The notes: generated by a model from the letters alone, not told the origin. A stretch of DNA of 64,000 nt from Mariniblastus sp. (GCA_022447555.1 JAKVBF010000011.1:186001-250000), one strand, 5' to 3'. Shown: positions 26,956-36,794, numbered from the stretch's first letter. Translations and numbers: made by a program.

Positions 26956-28014
26956 ATGGAACCAAATCCTAAGGAAAAACGGAAAGCAACCAATGCTGGC
27001 ATCGGTAGTTGGCTCGGTCGATCGTTCTCCCCTTTTCGGACGGCCACGCTGCGCGGCCTTGGTTTTGTTCTACCCCCGTTACTCACGATCGTATTTTTTA
27101 TCTGGGTTTGGGGAATCATCAACTCCTACATCGTAACCCCAGTCGACTCGGTTTTGTGTTCCGCGACCGTTTGGCTGGTTGAAGACGTCCGCAGTAACGA
27201 AGAAATCCAAACACAGTTGGCCGGCGGCGACCGATCAACCATGCTCACGCAACAAGGGGACCATTCGGTCTTCCATTCAAGCGACGGTGTTACACTCACG
27301 AAAATTGGTAAACAATGGCTCCCCTTCTCGGTAGTCGAGACGGTCGACAAGTCGCCGGGCAGCCCAACCTTCGAGACGGCCCAAGAATATTACCAGTTTT
27401 ATGTCCGCCTTCGATTCCTGAAACCTCATCTCGTCGTGCCTGCGACCATAGCAATTTTCATTGCAATACTGTACTTGCTGGGGAAATTTCTAACGGTGGG
27501 TATCGGTCGGTTTCTGTGGCACCAATCCGAAAATTTGATCACGCAAATACCGATCATTCGAAATGTCTACTCATCTGTAAAGCAGATAACCGATTTCGCA
27601 TTCAACGAGACCGAATTTCAATACACGCGAGTGGTCGCGGTCGAATACCCGCGTCGCGGAATTTGGTCGATGGGATTTGTTACAGGAGAGGGTTTCCGAG
27701 ACGTTACCACCGCTGCTGGTCAGCCCGTTCTAACCATTCTAATGCCCACGAGCCCCATGCCGGCAACCGGGTTCACCATCTCAGTTCCCAAGAGCGAAAC
27801 CATCGATTTGAATATCACGATCGATCAAGCAATTCAATTTTGCGTGAGCTGCGGCGTGGTTGTTCCAGCCCACCAACAACCGGGTTCCACTCTCGACGGA
27901 GAAGTCCGCCGCCGGTTGGCGGAAGCTCAACAGTCTGCCAACGCGAGCGAGGCCACAAACTCAACCGCGACGCAGCTCGATGGCTCAACCGACGGCTCAA
28001 CCACTTCCGAATAA
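26956..28014 (+). CDS. DUF502-family membrane protein
   Basis: About 352 residues. Two transmembrane helices are present (LGFVLPPLLTIVFFIWVWG near the N-terminus, and VVPATIAIFIAILYLLGKFL), the second followed by the DUF502 core: QIPIIRNVYSSVKQITDF, FNETEFQYTRVVAVEYPRRG and VLTILMPTSPMPATGF. A 100-residue loop between the helices is longer than in most members, and the C-terminal tail is Ser/Thr-rich. Function is unknown in all bacteria. It lies between comF and hemC, only 18 bp ahead of the latter. Confidence 0.85.
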   Translation: MEPNPKEKRKATNAGIGSWLGRSFSPFRTATLRGLGFVLPPLLTIVFFIWVWGIINSYIVTPVDSVLCSATVWLVEDVRSNEEIQTQLAGGDRSTMLTQQGDHSVFHSSDGVTLTKIGKQWLPFSVVETVDKSPGSPTFETAQEYYQFYVRLRFLKPHLVVPATIAIFIAILYLLGKFLTVGIGRFLWHQSENLITQIPIIRNVYSSVKQITDFAFNETEFQYTRVVAVEYPRRGIWSMGFVTGEGFRDVTTAAGQPVLTILMPTSPMPATGFTISVPKSETIDLNITIDQAIQFCVSCGVVVPAHQQPGSTLDGEVRRRLAEAQQSANASEATNSTATQLDGSTDGSTTSE

Positions 28015-28032
28015 CCCGTTGAGAATAGTTTA

Positions 28033-28947
28033 ATGGCAACTCACATGATTCGGCTTGGTACCCGCGGCAGCCAATTGGCTATGTGGCAGTCTAAATGGGT
28101 CGCAGGCGAACTTGAAAAACAGGGATGCCGCGTCGAACTGATCAAAATCCAAACGACCGGCGATGTTCAGACCGGACCGTTAGCTCAAATCGGAGGTCAG
28201 GGCCTGTTTACCAAGCGTCTTCAGCAAGCGCTGCTGGATGATGAAATTGACTTGGCGGTGCACAGCCTGAAAGACTTACCGACGCAGACCGACCCCCGTT
28301 TAACCATCGCTGCCGTACCCCCGAGAGAATCCCCCTTTGATGCTCTGGTCTCAAATCACGCTCGTTCCCTGAGCGATCTTCCCTCGGGCGCAGTGGTCGG
28401 CACGGGCAGTGTTCGCCGCATCGCTCAGCTTCGACATATTCGATCGGATCTAGAGATTCGTGACATCCGCGGCAACATCGATACACGACTTGCAAAACTG
28501 GATGCCGGTGAATTTGACGCGATCGTATTAGCTAGTGCCGGGCTCCTGAGACTATCGCTGGCCGACCGGATCGCCTATCAGTTCGCCCTCCCGGAAATGG
28601 CGCCGGCGGTCGGGCAAGGCGCCTTGGGTCTTGAAATCCGTGCCCGTGATGAAACCACGCGACAATGGCTAGAACCGTTGAATGATCCGTATACATTATC
28701 CCGAATCACTGCTGAGCGCTCGTTGCTTCAAACGCTCGAGGCCGGTTGCCTAGCACCGGTAGCAGCATGGACATCCATTGAAAACGAGGATCTTAGCTTG
28801 ACCGGCTACGTTCTAAGTGTCGACGGAAAAGAAAAAATCGAATCCCAGCATTCCGTCCCCATACGCCAATCAAAGGAGCTTGGCCGACGAGTCGGGGAGC
28901 AATTACGCCAACTGGGCGCCGATCGGTTTCTTAAAAGAAATGGTTAA
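28033..28947 (+). CDS. hemC: Hydroxymethylbilane synthase (porphobilinogen deaminase)
   Basis: Joins four porphobilinogens into hydroxymethylbilane in tetrapyrrole synthesis. Motifs: IRLGTRGSQLAMWQ at the N-terminus, DLAVHSLKDLPT with the catalytic aspartate, VGTGSVRRIAQL and DIRGNIDTRLAKLD. The dipyrromethane-cofactor cysteine sits in EAGCLAPVAAW at about residue 239. About 304 residues is the usual length. No other heme gene is adjacent. Confidence 0.96.
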   Translation: MATHMIRLGTRGSQLAMWQSKWVAGELEKQGCRVELIKIQTTGDVQTGPLAQIGGQGLFTKRLQQALLDDEIDLAVHSLKDLPTQTDPRLTIAAVPPRESPFDALVSNHARSLSDLPSGAVVGTGSVRRIAQLRHIRSDLEIRDIRGNIDTRLAKLDAGEFDAIVLASAGLLRLSLADRIAYQFALPEMAPAVGQGALGLEIRARDETTRQWLEPLNDPYTLSRITAERSLLQTLEAGCLAPVAAWTSIENEDLSLTGYVLSVDGKEKIESQHSVPIRQSKELGRRVGEQLRQLGADRFLKRNG

Positions 28948-29065
28948 TTCCTACCGCCTCTGCATAGGGTGACTGAACCCGATTTTCGCAGCTCGCCATT
29001 ATTTGGTAGAATCGGCGGTCGAAATAAAAAGAAAAAATCAGCGTCACCCAAACACGGAAAACAAA

Positions 29066-30376
29066 ATGTCGACTCTCGACAGAAACCTAGCCGAGATTGC
29101 CGCCCGTCACGGTGTTGATTTGGCTTGCGTGACCCCGCCTAGCCGTGCTTCCCGATTGGAATCGTTGCGAAAAATCATTGCCAGAACGGACGTCCCCTAT
29201 CCAATAACCCCTCAACGTCAGGAAAGGTATTTAAACGACTTTCAATCGGGCAAACTATTTGGAATCGGTACACTGAGTGAAGACATGGTGGAACTAGAAA
29301 ATTATGCAGAGTTCCAAGACTACGAGAAATACACTTACGAGGAACATTTAAGCTGGGCCTGCCTCGTAGCGGATCAACAACGCACCAAGCATCAGTTTGC
29401 CTGCCAAGAGTACTTGAAAGGAGAATCCATTTTTGAGATCGGCGGGACGGTCATCCCAGACTATTACCTTCTGAATGCCAGAATCTATCAGCAAACTCAA
29501 TGGCAACTGGCGACGGTCAATATGATCATTCCGGCGGAGCTATTTTTCACCTGCCATAGTCATCGACTGTTTCCTGTCACCACCTTCATGCGTGGCCTCG
29601 AAGTCGATTATCTGGAAGAACCCGATATTGGTCATGACGTAGCGGGGCACGTTGCGACCTTTACCATCCCGGCCGTGGCAGATGTCATGAAGAATCATGG
29701 TGACGCTCGCGATTTAATCTACGCAGAGCGGGACCAAAAACTAAAAGCGGCCGGGGACGAAGAGTCCGCTCGTCGCATCCGTGATGATGCTGAAGAATTA
29801 TTGCTTTACGCGGGGAGGATCTATTGGTTCACTGTTGAATTCGGCCTAGTCATGCAGGGTGGCCAAGTCCGTGATTTCGGTGCCGGTATCCTTTCATCCC
29901 CGGGTGAAACGACCTACAGCATTGAAAGTCGTGAATCGAATCGCATCTTGATTGATCCCTCTGACGATCATGACCTATTACGACTGGCGACCACTGACTA
30001 CCTGATCAGCGAATTTCAAAAGACCTATTTTGTGATGTCTAGTTTTGACCAACTCAAATCCCTCACTGCAGATCGAATCTTAATGGCAAGCAAACGTGCG
30101 ATGGAGCTGCCACATTACACATGGCGTGAAATCGTTCCGGGCGACAAGGTGATCGATGTGGGGGAACTGGCCACGTCAACCAATGAAAAGTACCTTCGAC
30201 TGATGCTCGACATGCCGTTAGACGACTGCCTTACCCGAGCCGCACTCCGCAATCTTCAGCTCTATTCAAAAGGGCTTTCCTCCCAGCAACTCAGCGCGTT
30301 CAAAATCCCACCCGCTGAACTCCCACAGGAAGCCTTGGAGTGGTTCAGAAATCAAGATCAAACCCCGACGACATAA
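29066..30376 (+). CDS. Biopterin-dependent aromatic amino acid hydroxylase
   Basis: Most like phenylalanine 4-monooxygenase (Phe to Tyr, non-heme iron, tetrahydropterin). Iron ligands are readable: EEPDIGHDVAGHVA gives the two histidines (residues 190 and 195), and RIYWFTVEFGLV the glutamate (258). RDFGAGILSSPGET is the family substrate loop. At about 436 residues it is far longer than the usual bacterial PheH (260-300), with an extra N-terminal part and a C-terminal tail, and the second histidine and the glutamate are 63 residues apart, about 23 more than in mammalian enzymes. I use the ATG at 29066; a TTG 21 codons upstream is open but poor. Tryptophan hydroxylase activity cannot be excluded. 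Confidence 0.82.
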   Translation: MSTLDRNLAEIAARHGVDLACVTPPSRASRLESLRKIIARTDVPYPITPQRQERYLNDFQSGKLFGIGTLSEDMVELENYAEFQDYEKYTYEEHLSWACLVADQQRTKHQFACQEYLKGESIFEIGGTVIPDYYLLNARIYQQTQWQLATVNMIIPAELFFTCHSHRLFPVTTFMRGLEVDYLEEPDIGHDVAGHVATFTIPAVADVMKNHGDARDLIYAERDQKLKAAGDEESARRIRDDAEELLLYAGRIYWFTVEFGLVMQGGQVRDFGAGILSSPGETTYSIESRESNRILIDPSDDHDLLRLATTDYLISEFQKTYFVMSSFDQLKSLTADRILMASKRAMELPHYTWREIVPGDKVIDVGELATSTNEKYLRLMLDMPLDDCLTRAALRNLQLYSKGLSSQQLSAFKIPPAELPQEALEWFRNQDQTPTT

Positions 30377-30487
30377 AAAGGCGTGGCCAATCCGCCGATT
30401 ACATTTTACGGAATCATACGGAACAACACTTCGCTCTCAGCGGCTCCCAATATGATTCACTTTACAGACTTAGCTCAAAGGTTAAAC

Positions 30488-32389
30488 ATGTCCAAAACGC
30501 TCGCGTTCCTTATTTGCTTTCCACTGGTAATTTCACTGTTCTATTGCCCGGCTAACGGGCAGCAGGATTTCCAGCAATACACTATCGAACAGTTTCTAAA
30601 GACAACCAGCTATCGCGGGGCTTCATTTTCACCAGACAACACCAAGCTTTTGGTGAGCGACGACTCGACGGGGGTTTTCAATGCTTACGCCATTGACGTG
30701 ACGACCGACAAACCCACCCAATTAACCGACTCCACAACCGATTCAATCTACGCCGTTAGCTACTTTCCAAATGACGAGCGGTTTTTATACACCTCCGACC
30801 AAGGGGGAAATGAACTCAACCACCTTTTCGTACAGGACGTGAATGGGAAGACCCAGGATTTAACACCTGGCCAGAAACTGAAAGCCCAATTCATGGGCTG
30901 GTCCGCCGACGATCAGTTCTTTTACGTTGGCACCAATGAACGGGACTCTCGATATTTTGATGTCTACGAATACAAAACGGACTCTCTGAATCGCGAAATG
31001 ATCTTCAAGAACGAAGAGGGATTTAACTTCGTTGACATCTCACCCGATCGGCAGACCCTCGCGTTCTCAAAAACTACTAACCGAGACGACAGCAACATTT
31101 ATTTATTGGATCGCGAATCGGGTAGCATCAAATTAATTACAGCTCACGAGGGCGAAATCAACTTTGCTCCGGCAACTTTCACTCCCGATGGTAAGCAACT
31201 GGTCTACATCACCGACCGGGATAGTGATTTCAAGTACTTAGAGAAATACGACCTAGTGACATCGAAAACATCGCCGGTACTTAAATCTGATTGGGATGTT
31301 TCCAATGCCTCATTTTCCAAAGGAGGGAAGTACTTCGTCGTCAGCACCAACGAAGACGCGAAGACAAATATTCAGGTTTATGACTTTGCAACGATGAAAC
31401 CCTTTTCGTTTCCAGCAATTAACGGGGCCAGCATTACCTCTTTCACCATCTCGCCCAATGAGCAAAATGTCGCCATCTATGCCTCAGACTCACGGATGCC
31501 GAACGATTTGTTCTACGCCAAACTGCCAACCGGCGAACCAAAAAAACTGACGCGATCTTTGAATCCTGAAATCAACCCCAACGATTTAGTCGACGGCGAG
31601 GTCGTCCGATTTAAATCATTTGACGGTACTACCATTCCCGGGATACTCTTCAAACCGCATCAAGCTGAACCTGACGCCAAGGTCCCCGCTCTGGTATGGG
31701 TGCATGGTGGGCCTGGGGGTCAATCTCGAGTGGGCTATCGTGGTTTGATCCAGTATTTGGTCAATCACGGATATGCGGTCTACGCCATCAACAATCGTGG
31801 AAGCTCTGGATATGGCAAAAAGTTCGAACAGCTGGACAACCGAAACCACGGCAAAAACGATCTGATGGACTGCGTGACAAGCAAAAAAATGCTGATCAAG
31901 ACAGGCTACGTGAATGCCAATCGCATTGGAATCATCGGTGGTAGCTATGGTGGCTACATGACCTTGGCTGCCTTAACGTTCCAACCCGACGCATTCGAAT
32001 GTGGCGTCGACATCTTTGGAATATCCAACTGGTATCGCACCGTGCAGAGCATCCCGCCGTGGTGGGAATCCCAAAGGAAATCACTTGAAAAAGAACTGGG
32101 CGATTTTTCTGACGAAGAATACTTCAGAAGTATTTCGCCATTGTTTCATTCCAATCAAATCAAGAAACCCTTGATGGTTTTGCAAGGGGCAAACGATCCC
32201 CGCGTGATCCAAGTGGAATCCGACGAGATAGTGGAAGCCGTTCGAAAAAATGGGGTGCCGGTCGAGTATCTAGTTTTCGATGACGAGGGACATGGCTTTC
32301 GAAAAAAAGAAAACCAACTGGAAGCCTACAAATCAATTCTCCAATTTGTTGACACCTACCTAAAAAAATCTCAGGCAGACGAGCGTTAA
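30488..32389 (+). CDS. Secreted S9-family prolyl oligopeptidase / dipeptidyl aminopeptidase
   Basis: About 633 residues with a signal peptide (MSKTLAFLICFPLVISLFYC, cut near ANGQ). The N-terminal beta-propeller of WD40-like/TolB-like repeats (for example GASFSPDNTKLLVSDD and VDISPDRQTLAFSK) is followed by the alpha/beta-hydrolase domain: WVHGGPGGQ oxyanion region, GIIGGSYGGYMT (Ser near residue 486), GANDPRV (Asp) and DDEGHGF (His). All three catalytic residues are present. The frame extends 35 codons upstream, but the ATG at 30488 fits the signal peptide. It likely degrades peptides in the periplasm. Confidence 0.9.
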   Translation: MSKTLAFLICFPLVISLFYCPANGQQDFQQYTIEQFLKTTSYRGASFSPDNTKLLVSDDSTGVFNAYAIDVTTDKPTQLTDSTTDSIYAVSYFPNDERFLYTSDQGGNELNHLFVQDVNGKTQDLTPGQKLKAQFMGWSADDQFFYVGTNERDSRYFDVYEYKTDSLNREMIFKNEEGFNFVDISPDRQTLAFSKTTNRDDSNIYLLDRESGSIKLITAHEGEINFAPATFTPDGKQLVYITDRDSDFKYLEKYDLVTSKTSPVLKSDWDVSNASFSKGGKYFVVSTNEDAKTNIQVYDFATMKPFSFPAINGASITSFTISPNEQNVAIYASDSRMPNDLFYAKLPTGEPKKLTRSLNPEINPNDLVDGEVVRFKSFDGTTIPGILFKPHQAEPDAKVPALVWVHGGPGGQSRVGYRGLIQYLVNHGYAVYAINNRGSSGYGKKFEQLDNRNHGKNDLMDCVTSKKMLIKTGYVNANRIGIIGGSYGGYMTLAALTFQPDAFECGVDIFGISNWYRTVQSIPPWWESQRKSLEKELGDFSDEEYFRSISPLFHSNQIKKPLMVLQGANDPRVIQVESDEIVEAVRKNGVPVEYLVFDDEGHGFRKKENQLEAYKSILQFVDTYLKKSQADER

Positions 32390-32489
32390 ACCGAGGAGTA
32401 GAAAAGGCCCGGCTTGGACGACATCACAGAAGCATACCGTTTGCGTCCGGCTGGGAGGATCCTTTTAAATATCGATCCGCTCGAAACAA

Positions 32490-32804
32490 TCAAACCTCAA
32501 CGGGACCCCGGTGTTGGCAAAACTCCGCGCGCACCACGACCACTTCATTCAATTTTGGCCGAGTCAAAGTCAGCTCCATAAAATCTTGATGGATACTGGA
32601 CTCGGCAAAATAGAAACGGCCCTGGGATTCTAAAATGGCGCCACTTGGGGTCACTTTTCGAACTTGGAACACCATACCAAGCGGTTCTAAACAAAACCGA
32701 TCATCCTGGATTACGAGGCGAATAAAGCCCTCGTAACTCATGACTGTTTCGGAATTCACGTCCACGGTCACCACCGCCCATTCGTCTATTTTTGGTAGGC
32801 TCAT
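32490..32804 (-). CDS. Small conserved-looking hypothetical protein
   Basis: About 104 residues, not recognised, no signal peptide or membrane helix. Predicted mainly beta-strand (VVTVDVNSETVMSYEGFIRL, VFQVRKVTPSGAILESQ), so a small beta-barrel or lipocalin-like fold is possible. The ATG has a good GGAG ribosome site eight bases upstream, which makes it a credible gene. It is convergent with the S9 peptidase gene. Confidence 0.6.
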   Translation of the reverse strand: MSLPKIDEWAVVTVDVNSETVMSYEGFIRLVIQDDRFCLEPLGMVFQVRKVTPSGAILESQGRFYFAESSIHQDFMELTLTRPKLNEVVVVRAEFCQHRGPVEV

Positions 32805-33414
32805 AAGAAATGCTCCATAAAGAAAAGAAGGTGGGAACAGGGAAGCAAAAGCCGGACCAAAACGATTTCATTTGAAAAAAGACCCCGTTTCGTTTCAGTC
32901 TCTCTCAAAGTGAGAACACCGGATCATGTTAAAACAAAATCATCATCCGTCTATTTAACTTCGAAAAAACTGGAGCACGTCAAAATCCCTTGTTGCCCCC
33001 TCACATGATTCTGGTTCTCGCTCGCCCGGTAGATTGTTGGCTCAGGGGGCAGGGGGCAGGGGTTCGTGTCGCGGACGATGTTAATGGCTTTGAGGATTTA
33101 GCGATGTGCGACGATATCAACTCGATCGAACACATGCACCACATCGATCGCTGTTTTCCCGCGAGTTGGAATTTTAAGCGGGCGTAAACCTTGTTTCAGA
33201 TGTTCCACAAAAATCTTTTAAAGATTGATTTACAGGAGCTACCGCCACAGGTCTTGTTTGCCCCAAATGTCTCTGATTCGTTTTTCATTCCTCTTTTTCC
33301 CAACGACCAAAAAAGTCAACATGATTCGGGCGCGCTCTCAAGGAGCTGGATCATCGCATCTGAATCGAAATGCAACGCGATCCATAGAGTTTCGAATTGT
33401 CGCCGGTCCCCATG
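32805..33414. other. Intergenic region, no gene seen
   Basis: 610 bp between two leftward genes. Short rightward frames here lack ribosome sites and family resemblance. A G-rich repeat (AGGGGGC repeated, 33045-33062) is the only notable element; it has three G-runs, one short of a canonical G-quadruplex. Confidence 0.5.
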
Positions 33415-34113
33415 TTAGTTCTGGCTGAATTGGGGCGGGAAGTCCCCACTCGATTCGCGATCCTGATTTAAACAAGAATGCAACAATTCAAGCACTTTCC
33501 GTCCTCGTGCTTCAAGATTCGTGGTTTCCAAAACTTTTTGCAATTGATGGCAACCAGCACCGGTTGAAAACCCCACCAAATCCACTAGCAAACCAAAAGG
33601 AACTTCATTCTCCAACAACTGCTGGATGGACTCGTTTTCCAAGAAATTGCGGGCCCGAGCAAAATCTCGAAATGTCTTAATTAACTCAGTCCGTAAGGTT
33701 ATTAAATGATGTAAATTGTCCATTTCTGGATCAGAAACCAATTCAACCTGAGCCAAACGATACGGTTTGCCCGAGTGGACTTCTCGTATGATCTTAGCCC
33801 GCCGGGCGCCAATCAGTAACAGATCAAAACGGCCGTCATCTGTCTCTGTATGCGTTACGATTTTGCCAACGCAAACCGTTTCATAAACGGGAGGCTGCTC
33901 CTCATCGTAGAGTTCCCATTTTGGTTTCAATAAAGACATCGTGATCAATTGATCCGCTGCTAGCGCGTCTTTCATCAACTCGCGATACCGAGGTTCAAAA
34001 ATGTGCAAACCTTGCATCACACCAGGGAACAAAACCAGATTGGGCAGCGGGAACAATCTCGCTAACCCCGAAAAATTTGGCGGGAGCTCCAGATTTACAT
34101 TGGAAAATGACAT
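33415..34113 (-). CDS. Lon N-terminal (LON substrate-binding) domain protein
   Basis: About 232 residues made only of the Lon N-domain: RLFPLPNLVLFPGVMQGLHI and FEPRYRELMKDAL, ETVCVGKIVTHTETDDGRFD and DLLLIGARRAKII, then a helical C-terminal part. No AAA+ or protease domain follows, so it is a stand-alone member (COG2802 type), possibly a substrate-recognition or regulatory protein. It begins 28 bp after the BI-1 family gene in the same direction. Confidence 0.85.
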   Translation of the reverse strand: MSFSNVNLELPPNFSGLARLFPLPNLVLFPGVMQGLHIFEPRYRELMKDALAADQLITMSLLKPKWELYDEEQPPVYETVCVGKIVTHTETDDGRFDLLLIGARRAKIIREVHSGKPYRLAQVELVSDPEMDNLHHLITLRTELIKTFRDFARARNFLENESIQQLLENEVPFGLLVDLVGFSTGAGCHQLQKVLETTNLEARGRKVLELLHSCLNQDRESSGDFPPQFSQN

Positions 34114-34141
34114 TGCAGGCCTATTGCAACGGGTCCCGGTC

Positions 34142-34855
34142 TTAATCCCGTCCCATAAAAAGACGTAGGATGTAGAAAAACATCAGTGCAACCGAGGCAA
34201 ACAAACTCAACGCCGCGGCCACTGATTGATCGGTTCGATAGCGGTGCATGACATTGGATGTATCGTAAAGAATGTAACCGGCCGCAAATATGACCATTGC
34301 CACTGAGAACCAGTTGCCCAACTCGATTCCAAAAAAGAATGAAGCAACGATAAATCCCAGGGCCGCAAAACCGACGACTCTTAAAAACATACCCAAAAAA
34401 GCAAAATCCGCTTTTGTCGCAAAGACCGTAAGGGTTAACCCACCAAAAACAACCAACGTCACAATTCCAGCCGAGCTGATCGCCCCCGGAGCGCTCGCGT
34501 TCGCGATGTAGAGGATCGGCACAAAGAATATCGCCTGCGCCAAAACGTAAACACCCAAAGCCATATACTGAACTGGCTTGGACACGCCCGAACGAGCCCA
34601 AGATTCAGCCGTCACTGTGACGACCATGAAGCCACCAAAAAAGAGCAACATCGTCCAGCCGCTAAACAATGCGTTGACCAAGCCCTCCAGCCGGTCTCCC
34701 AACACTGCAAAGACCGCCGCATCAATCGCAACCAAAAGCAAAATAGCGCCGAAGAGATGTAAATAGGTGCTCCGGATGAATTTGGCTCGCTCGGATGCCT
34801 CCGCATTTCCGGCCATTGGCAGATAATTGACATTTGCAGCTTGGTAGGGAGCCAT
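34142..34855 (-). CDS. Bax inhibitor-1/YccA-family membrane protein
   Basis: About 237 residues with seven hydrophobic helices. Family marks include FIRSTYLHLFGAILLLVAID, the pore-region pattern in SAGIVTLVVFGGLTLTVF, and the C-terminal ILYDTSNVMHRYRTD followed by AALSLFASVALMFFYILRL. Relatives conduct Ca2+/H+ or modulate FtsH. The ATG at 34855 suits the family N-terminus; the frame is open 15 codons further. It forms a unit with the Lon-N-domain gene. Confidence 0.88.
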   Translation of the reverse strand: MAPYQAANVNYLPMAGNAEASERAKFIRSTYLHLFGAILLLVAIDAAVFAVLGDRLEGLVNALFSGWTMLLFFGGFMVVTVTAESWARSGVSKPVQYMALGVYVLAQAIFFVPILYIANASAPGAISSAGIVTLVVFGGLTLTVFATKADFAFLGMFLRVVGFAALGFIVASFFFGIELGNWFSVAMVIFAAGYILYDTSNVMHRYRTDQSVAAALSLFASVALMFFYILRLFMGRD

Positions 34856-35182
34856 TTGGGTTAATTTCCGTGTAACGAGTCGATTGGATGTTAAGGGCAA
34901 CGGTTGGACGGGGCCCGATGGTTAAAACTTACCCGTCAGAAGGATAAAAATCAATCATAACAGGATATATCGCCCCAACCTTGGGGCCATCATTCGCCCC
35001 CTTGAGACTGGCTGAGCCAATTTGGCGGAAAAATTTAAGGGCTAAACGTCTCGGGGGACATGCCGGAGGCAGCTAATTTAACCGCAACCCGGTGCCCGGC
35101 TTCACGGCTCAATCTCCCACGAACGCCAAGGTTAAAAAAAACTGCAGCGAAACAACCTAGCATAGATTTGCATTTTCTTTAC

Positions 35183-35211
35183 TTGACAGTTCGTGAAGAG
35201 ATAAACACAAT
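35183..35211 (+). promoter_or_regulatory. Sigma-70-type promoter for dcd
   Basis: TTGACA at 35183-35188, a 17-bp spacer and CACAAT at 35206-35211 (4 of 6 match to TATAAT). It lies about 75 bp ahead of the dcd start, inside the 430-bp divergent gap 34856-35285, which holds no gene. Confidence 0.5.
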
Positions 35212-35285
35212 CCGATGATGGCGTTTAAGTCGATGCTCCAACGCTTTGTTTAACAGCTCTCACATCTCGAATTTTGGGAAAACGA

Positions 35286-35852
35286 ATGATTCTTTCTGGC
35301 GATGAAATCAAGCAGAATCTGGGCACCAACATCGAGATCGATCCCTTTGAACCGGATCACCTCAACCCCAACAGCTACAACCTCACGTTGCATCCTGATG
35401 TACTGACGTACGAGGAAGTTGTATTGGACATGCGAAAGAGTAATCGAACGCGGCGAATGGTCATTCCTGAGTCTGGCCTTGTGCTAGAGCCGAATCGACT
35501 TTACCTGGGTCGTACCGTTGAACGCACAGAGACGCACAATTTCGTGCCGATGATCGAAGGCCGTTCGTCCATTGGACGACTTGGCCTATTTGTACACGTT
35601 ACGGCCGGCTTCGGCGATGTTGGATTCAAAGGCTTCTGGACTCTGGAGATGTTTGCGATTCAACCAGTGCGGATCTATCCAGGCGTCCAAATATGCCAGA
35701 TTTTCTATCACCAAATTACGGGTAATATTCAGGAATACGCCAGCAATAAGTACCAAGACAATCAGGACATTCAGCCCAGCCTGATGTACAAGGAATTGAA
35801 CCCTGAAGGCCAAGTCGATGATGGCCAGCTTACTCTCGGGTTCCGTGTTTAA
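35286..35852 (+). CDS. dcd: dCTP deaminase
   Basis: Deaminates dCTP to dUTP for thymidylate synthesis. About 188 residues. MILSGDEIKQNL at the N-terminus, HLNPNSYNLTLHPDV, and the active-site region MIEGRSSIGRLGLFVHVTAG, in which the glutamate and the RSS arginine-serine pair are conserved; FKGFWTLEMFAIQPVRIYPG and QICQIFYHQI follow. Whether it also hydrolyses dUTP (bifunctional type) cannot be told. I use the ATG at 35286; a TTG four codons upstream is unlikely. Confidence 0.93.
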   Translation: MILSGDEIKQNLGTNIEIDPFEPDHLNPNSYNLTLHPDVLTYEEVVLDMRKSNRTRRMVIPESGLVLEPNRLYLGRTVERTETHNFVPMIEGRSSIGRLGLFVHVTAGFGDVGFKGFWTLEMFAIQPVRIYPGVQICQIFYHQITGNIQEYASNKYQDNQDIQPSLMYKELNPEGQVDDGQLTLGFRV

Positions 35853-36251
35853 TGGAAGTATCTGCTCACCTCAGTCCATTCAAGGCGGTTACCACTCGCT
35901 TTTTTTATGCGCCGCATGCGTCGACCGCGAAGCTGTCGACCTAAGGAAAATGATACTGGAAACACCGTTTCCCAAGAGACATACTTTTCAAAATCCTGTT
36001 CTAACACAGTCAAGGAAAACATCGATTCTAAAACTCTTGGTAAGCCTTGCGCTTTATTCTAGTACTACCATGTTAAATAGTACTGGTTGGATGAATGGTG
36101 ATTGGGTCGGAGCGAACCGAAAACATTTTTTTTGATCAATGACTTAAGTTGTCGCTTGTCGTTTCTCTACCTCCGGATAAATTTGCTCAACGTCGTCCGC
36201 CAGCAAATGTTGAGCGGGAACCAACCATCAACTATCCGACCCGAGTAGAAA
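35853..36251. other. Intergenic region, no gene seen
   Basis: 399 bp between dcd and the next hypothetical gene. A short GC-rich element with GTCGAC repeated as an inverted pair lies near 35919-35940. A T-run follows a weak stem at about 35895-35905 and may end dcd transcription. No credible coding frame. Confidence 0.4.
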
Positions 36252-36794
36252 ATGTCTGAAGTCGAGTTGTTAATGCGAAACGCCCGCTTGCGGGACGAGA
36301 TGGAACCCTACCTAGACGAGTCCGTCTACATTGTCGATCTTGATCGCATGTCGACTGTGAGCGAAAATGAGTACCTAACCTCGATGTTAGCATGGGAGCG
36401 AGCTCCCGTATTACCCATCTGCCAGTGGTTTGAACCCGAACTAAAAATGCCTGAGCATGACACGTTCGACGATGCTGAACTGAACCAACAATTGCACCAA
36501 CTGATTGGCCGGCTCTACGAGAAAAACATCCTTTTAAATTTCACCGACCACCTCTCCGACCGACAACTCTATTGTTTGATCGTCCGCGATATTTTACCGG
36601 CTCAGGAGAAGCAGATCATTCTCAACGACTCGATGATTCGTTGGCAGTGCATTGACCCCAATATCGACGAAGAAACCTGGCTACGTTTTTACGCGTCGGA
36701 GGATGATCGCGTCGTCTGGTTCGAAGAAACCGGATTAAAACTACCGCCTCGCGAAAAAATACCATTCCCACGCAAGCTACCACAGCACCATTAA
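36252..36794 (+). CDS. Conserved-looking hypothetical protein, cytoplasmic
   Basis: About 180 residues, not recognised. Soluble and acidic, without signal peptide or membrane helix. Notable segments: ESVYIVDLDRMSTVSENEYL, LPICQWFEPELKMPEH and FTDHLSDRQLYCLIVRDILP, with several Trp and His residues. Composition and an intact frame closed by a strong terminator 36 bp downstream support a real gene. A planctomycete-restricted family is a guess. Confidence 0.65.
   Translation: MSEVELLMRNARLRDEMEPYLDESVYIVDLDRMSTVSENEYLTSMLAWERAPVLPICQWFEPELKMPEHDTFDDAELNQQLHQLIGRLYEKNILLNFTDHLSDRQLYCLIVRDILPAQEKQIILNDSMIRWQCIDPNIDEETWLRFYASEDDRVVWFEETGLKLPPREKIPFPRKLPQHH

Noticed and set aside
27315-28022. Rightward 235-codon frame inside the DUF502 gene
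   Set aside because: Out-of-frame shadow rich in Arg/His/Ser. The other frame gives the recognisable DUF502 protein.
33045-33062. G-quadruplex
   Set aside because: Only three adjacent G-runs; a fourth within loop range is missing.
35818-36135. Rightward 105-codon frame overlapping the dcd end
   Set aside because: Starts within dcd in another frame and has no motif or ribosome site.
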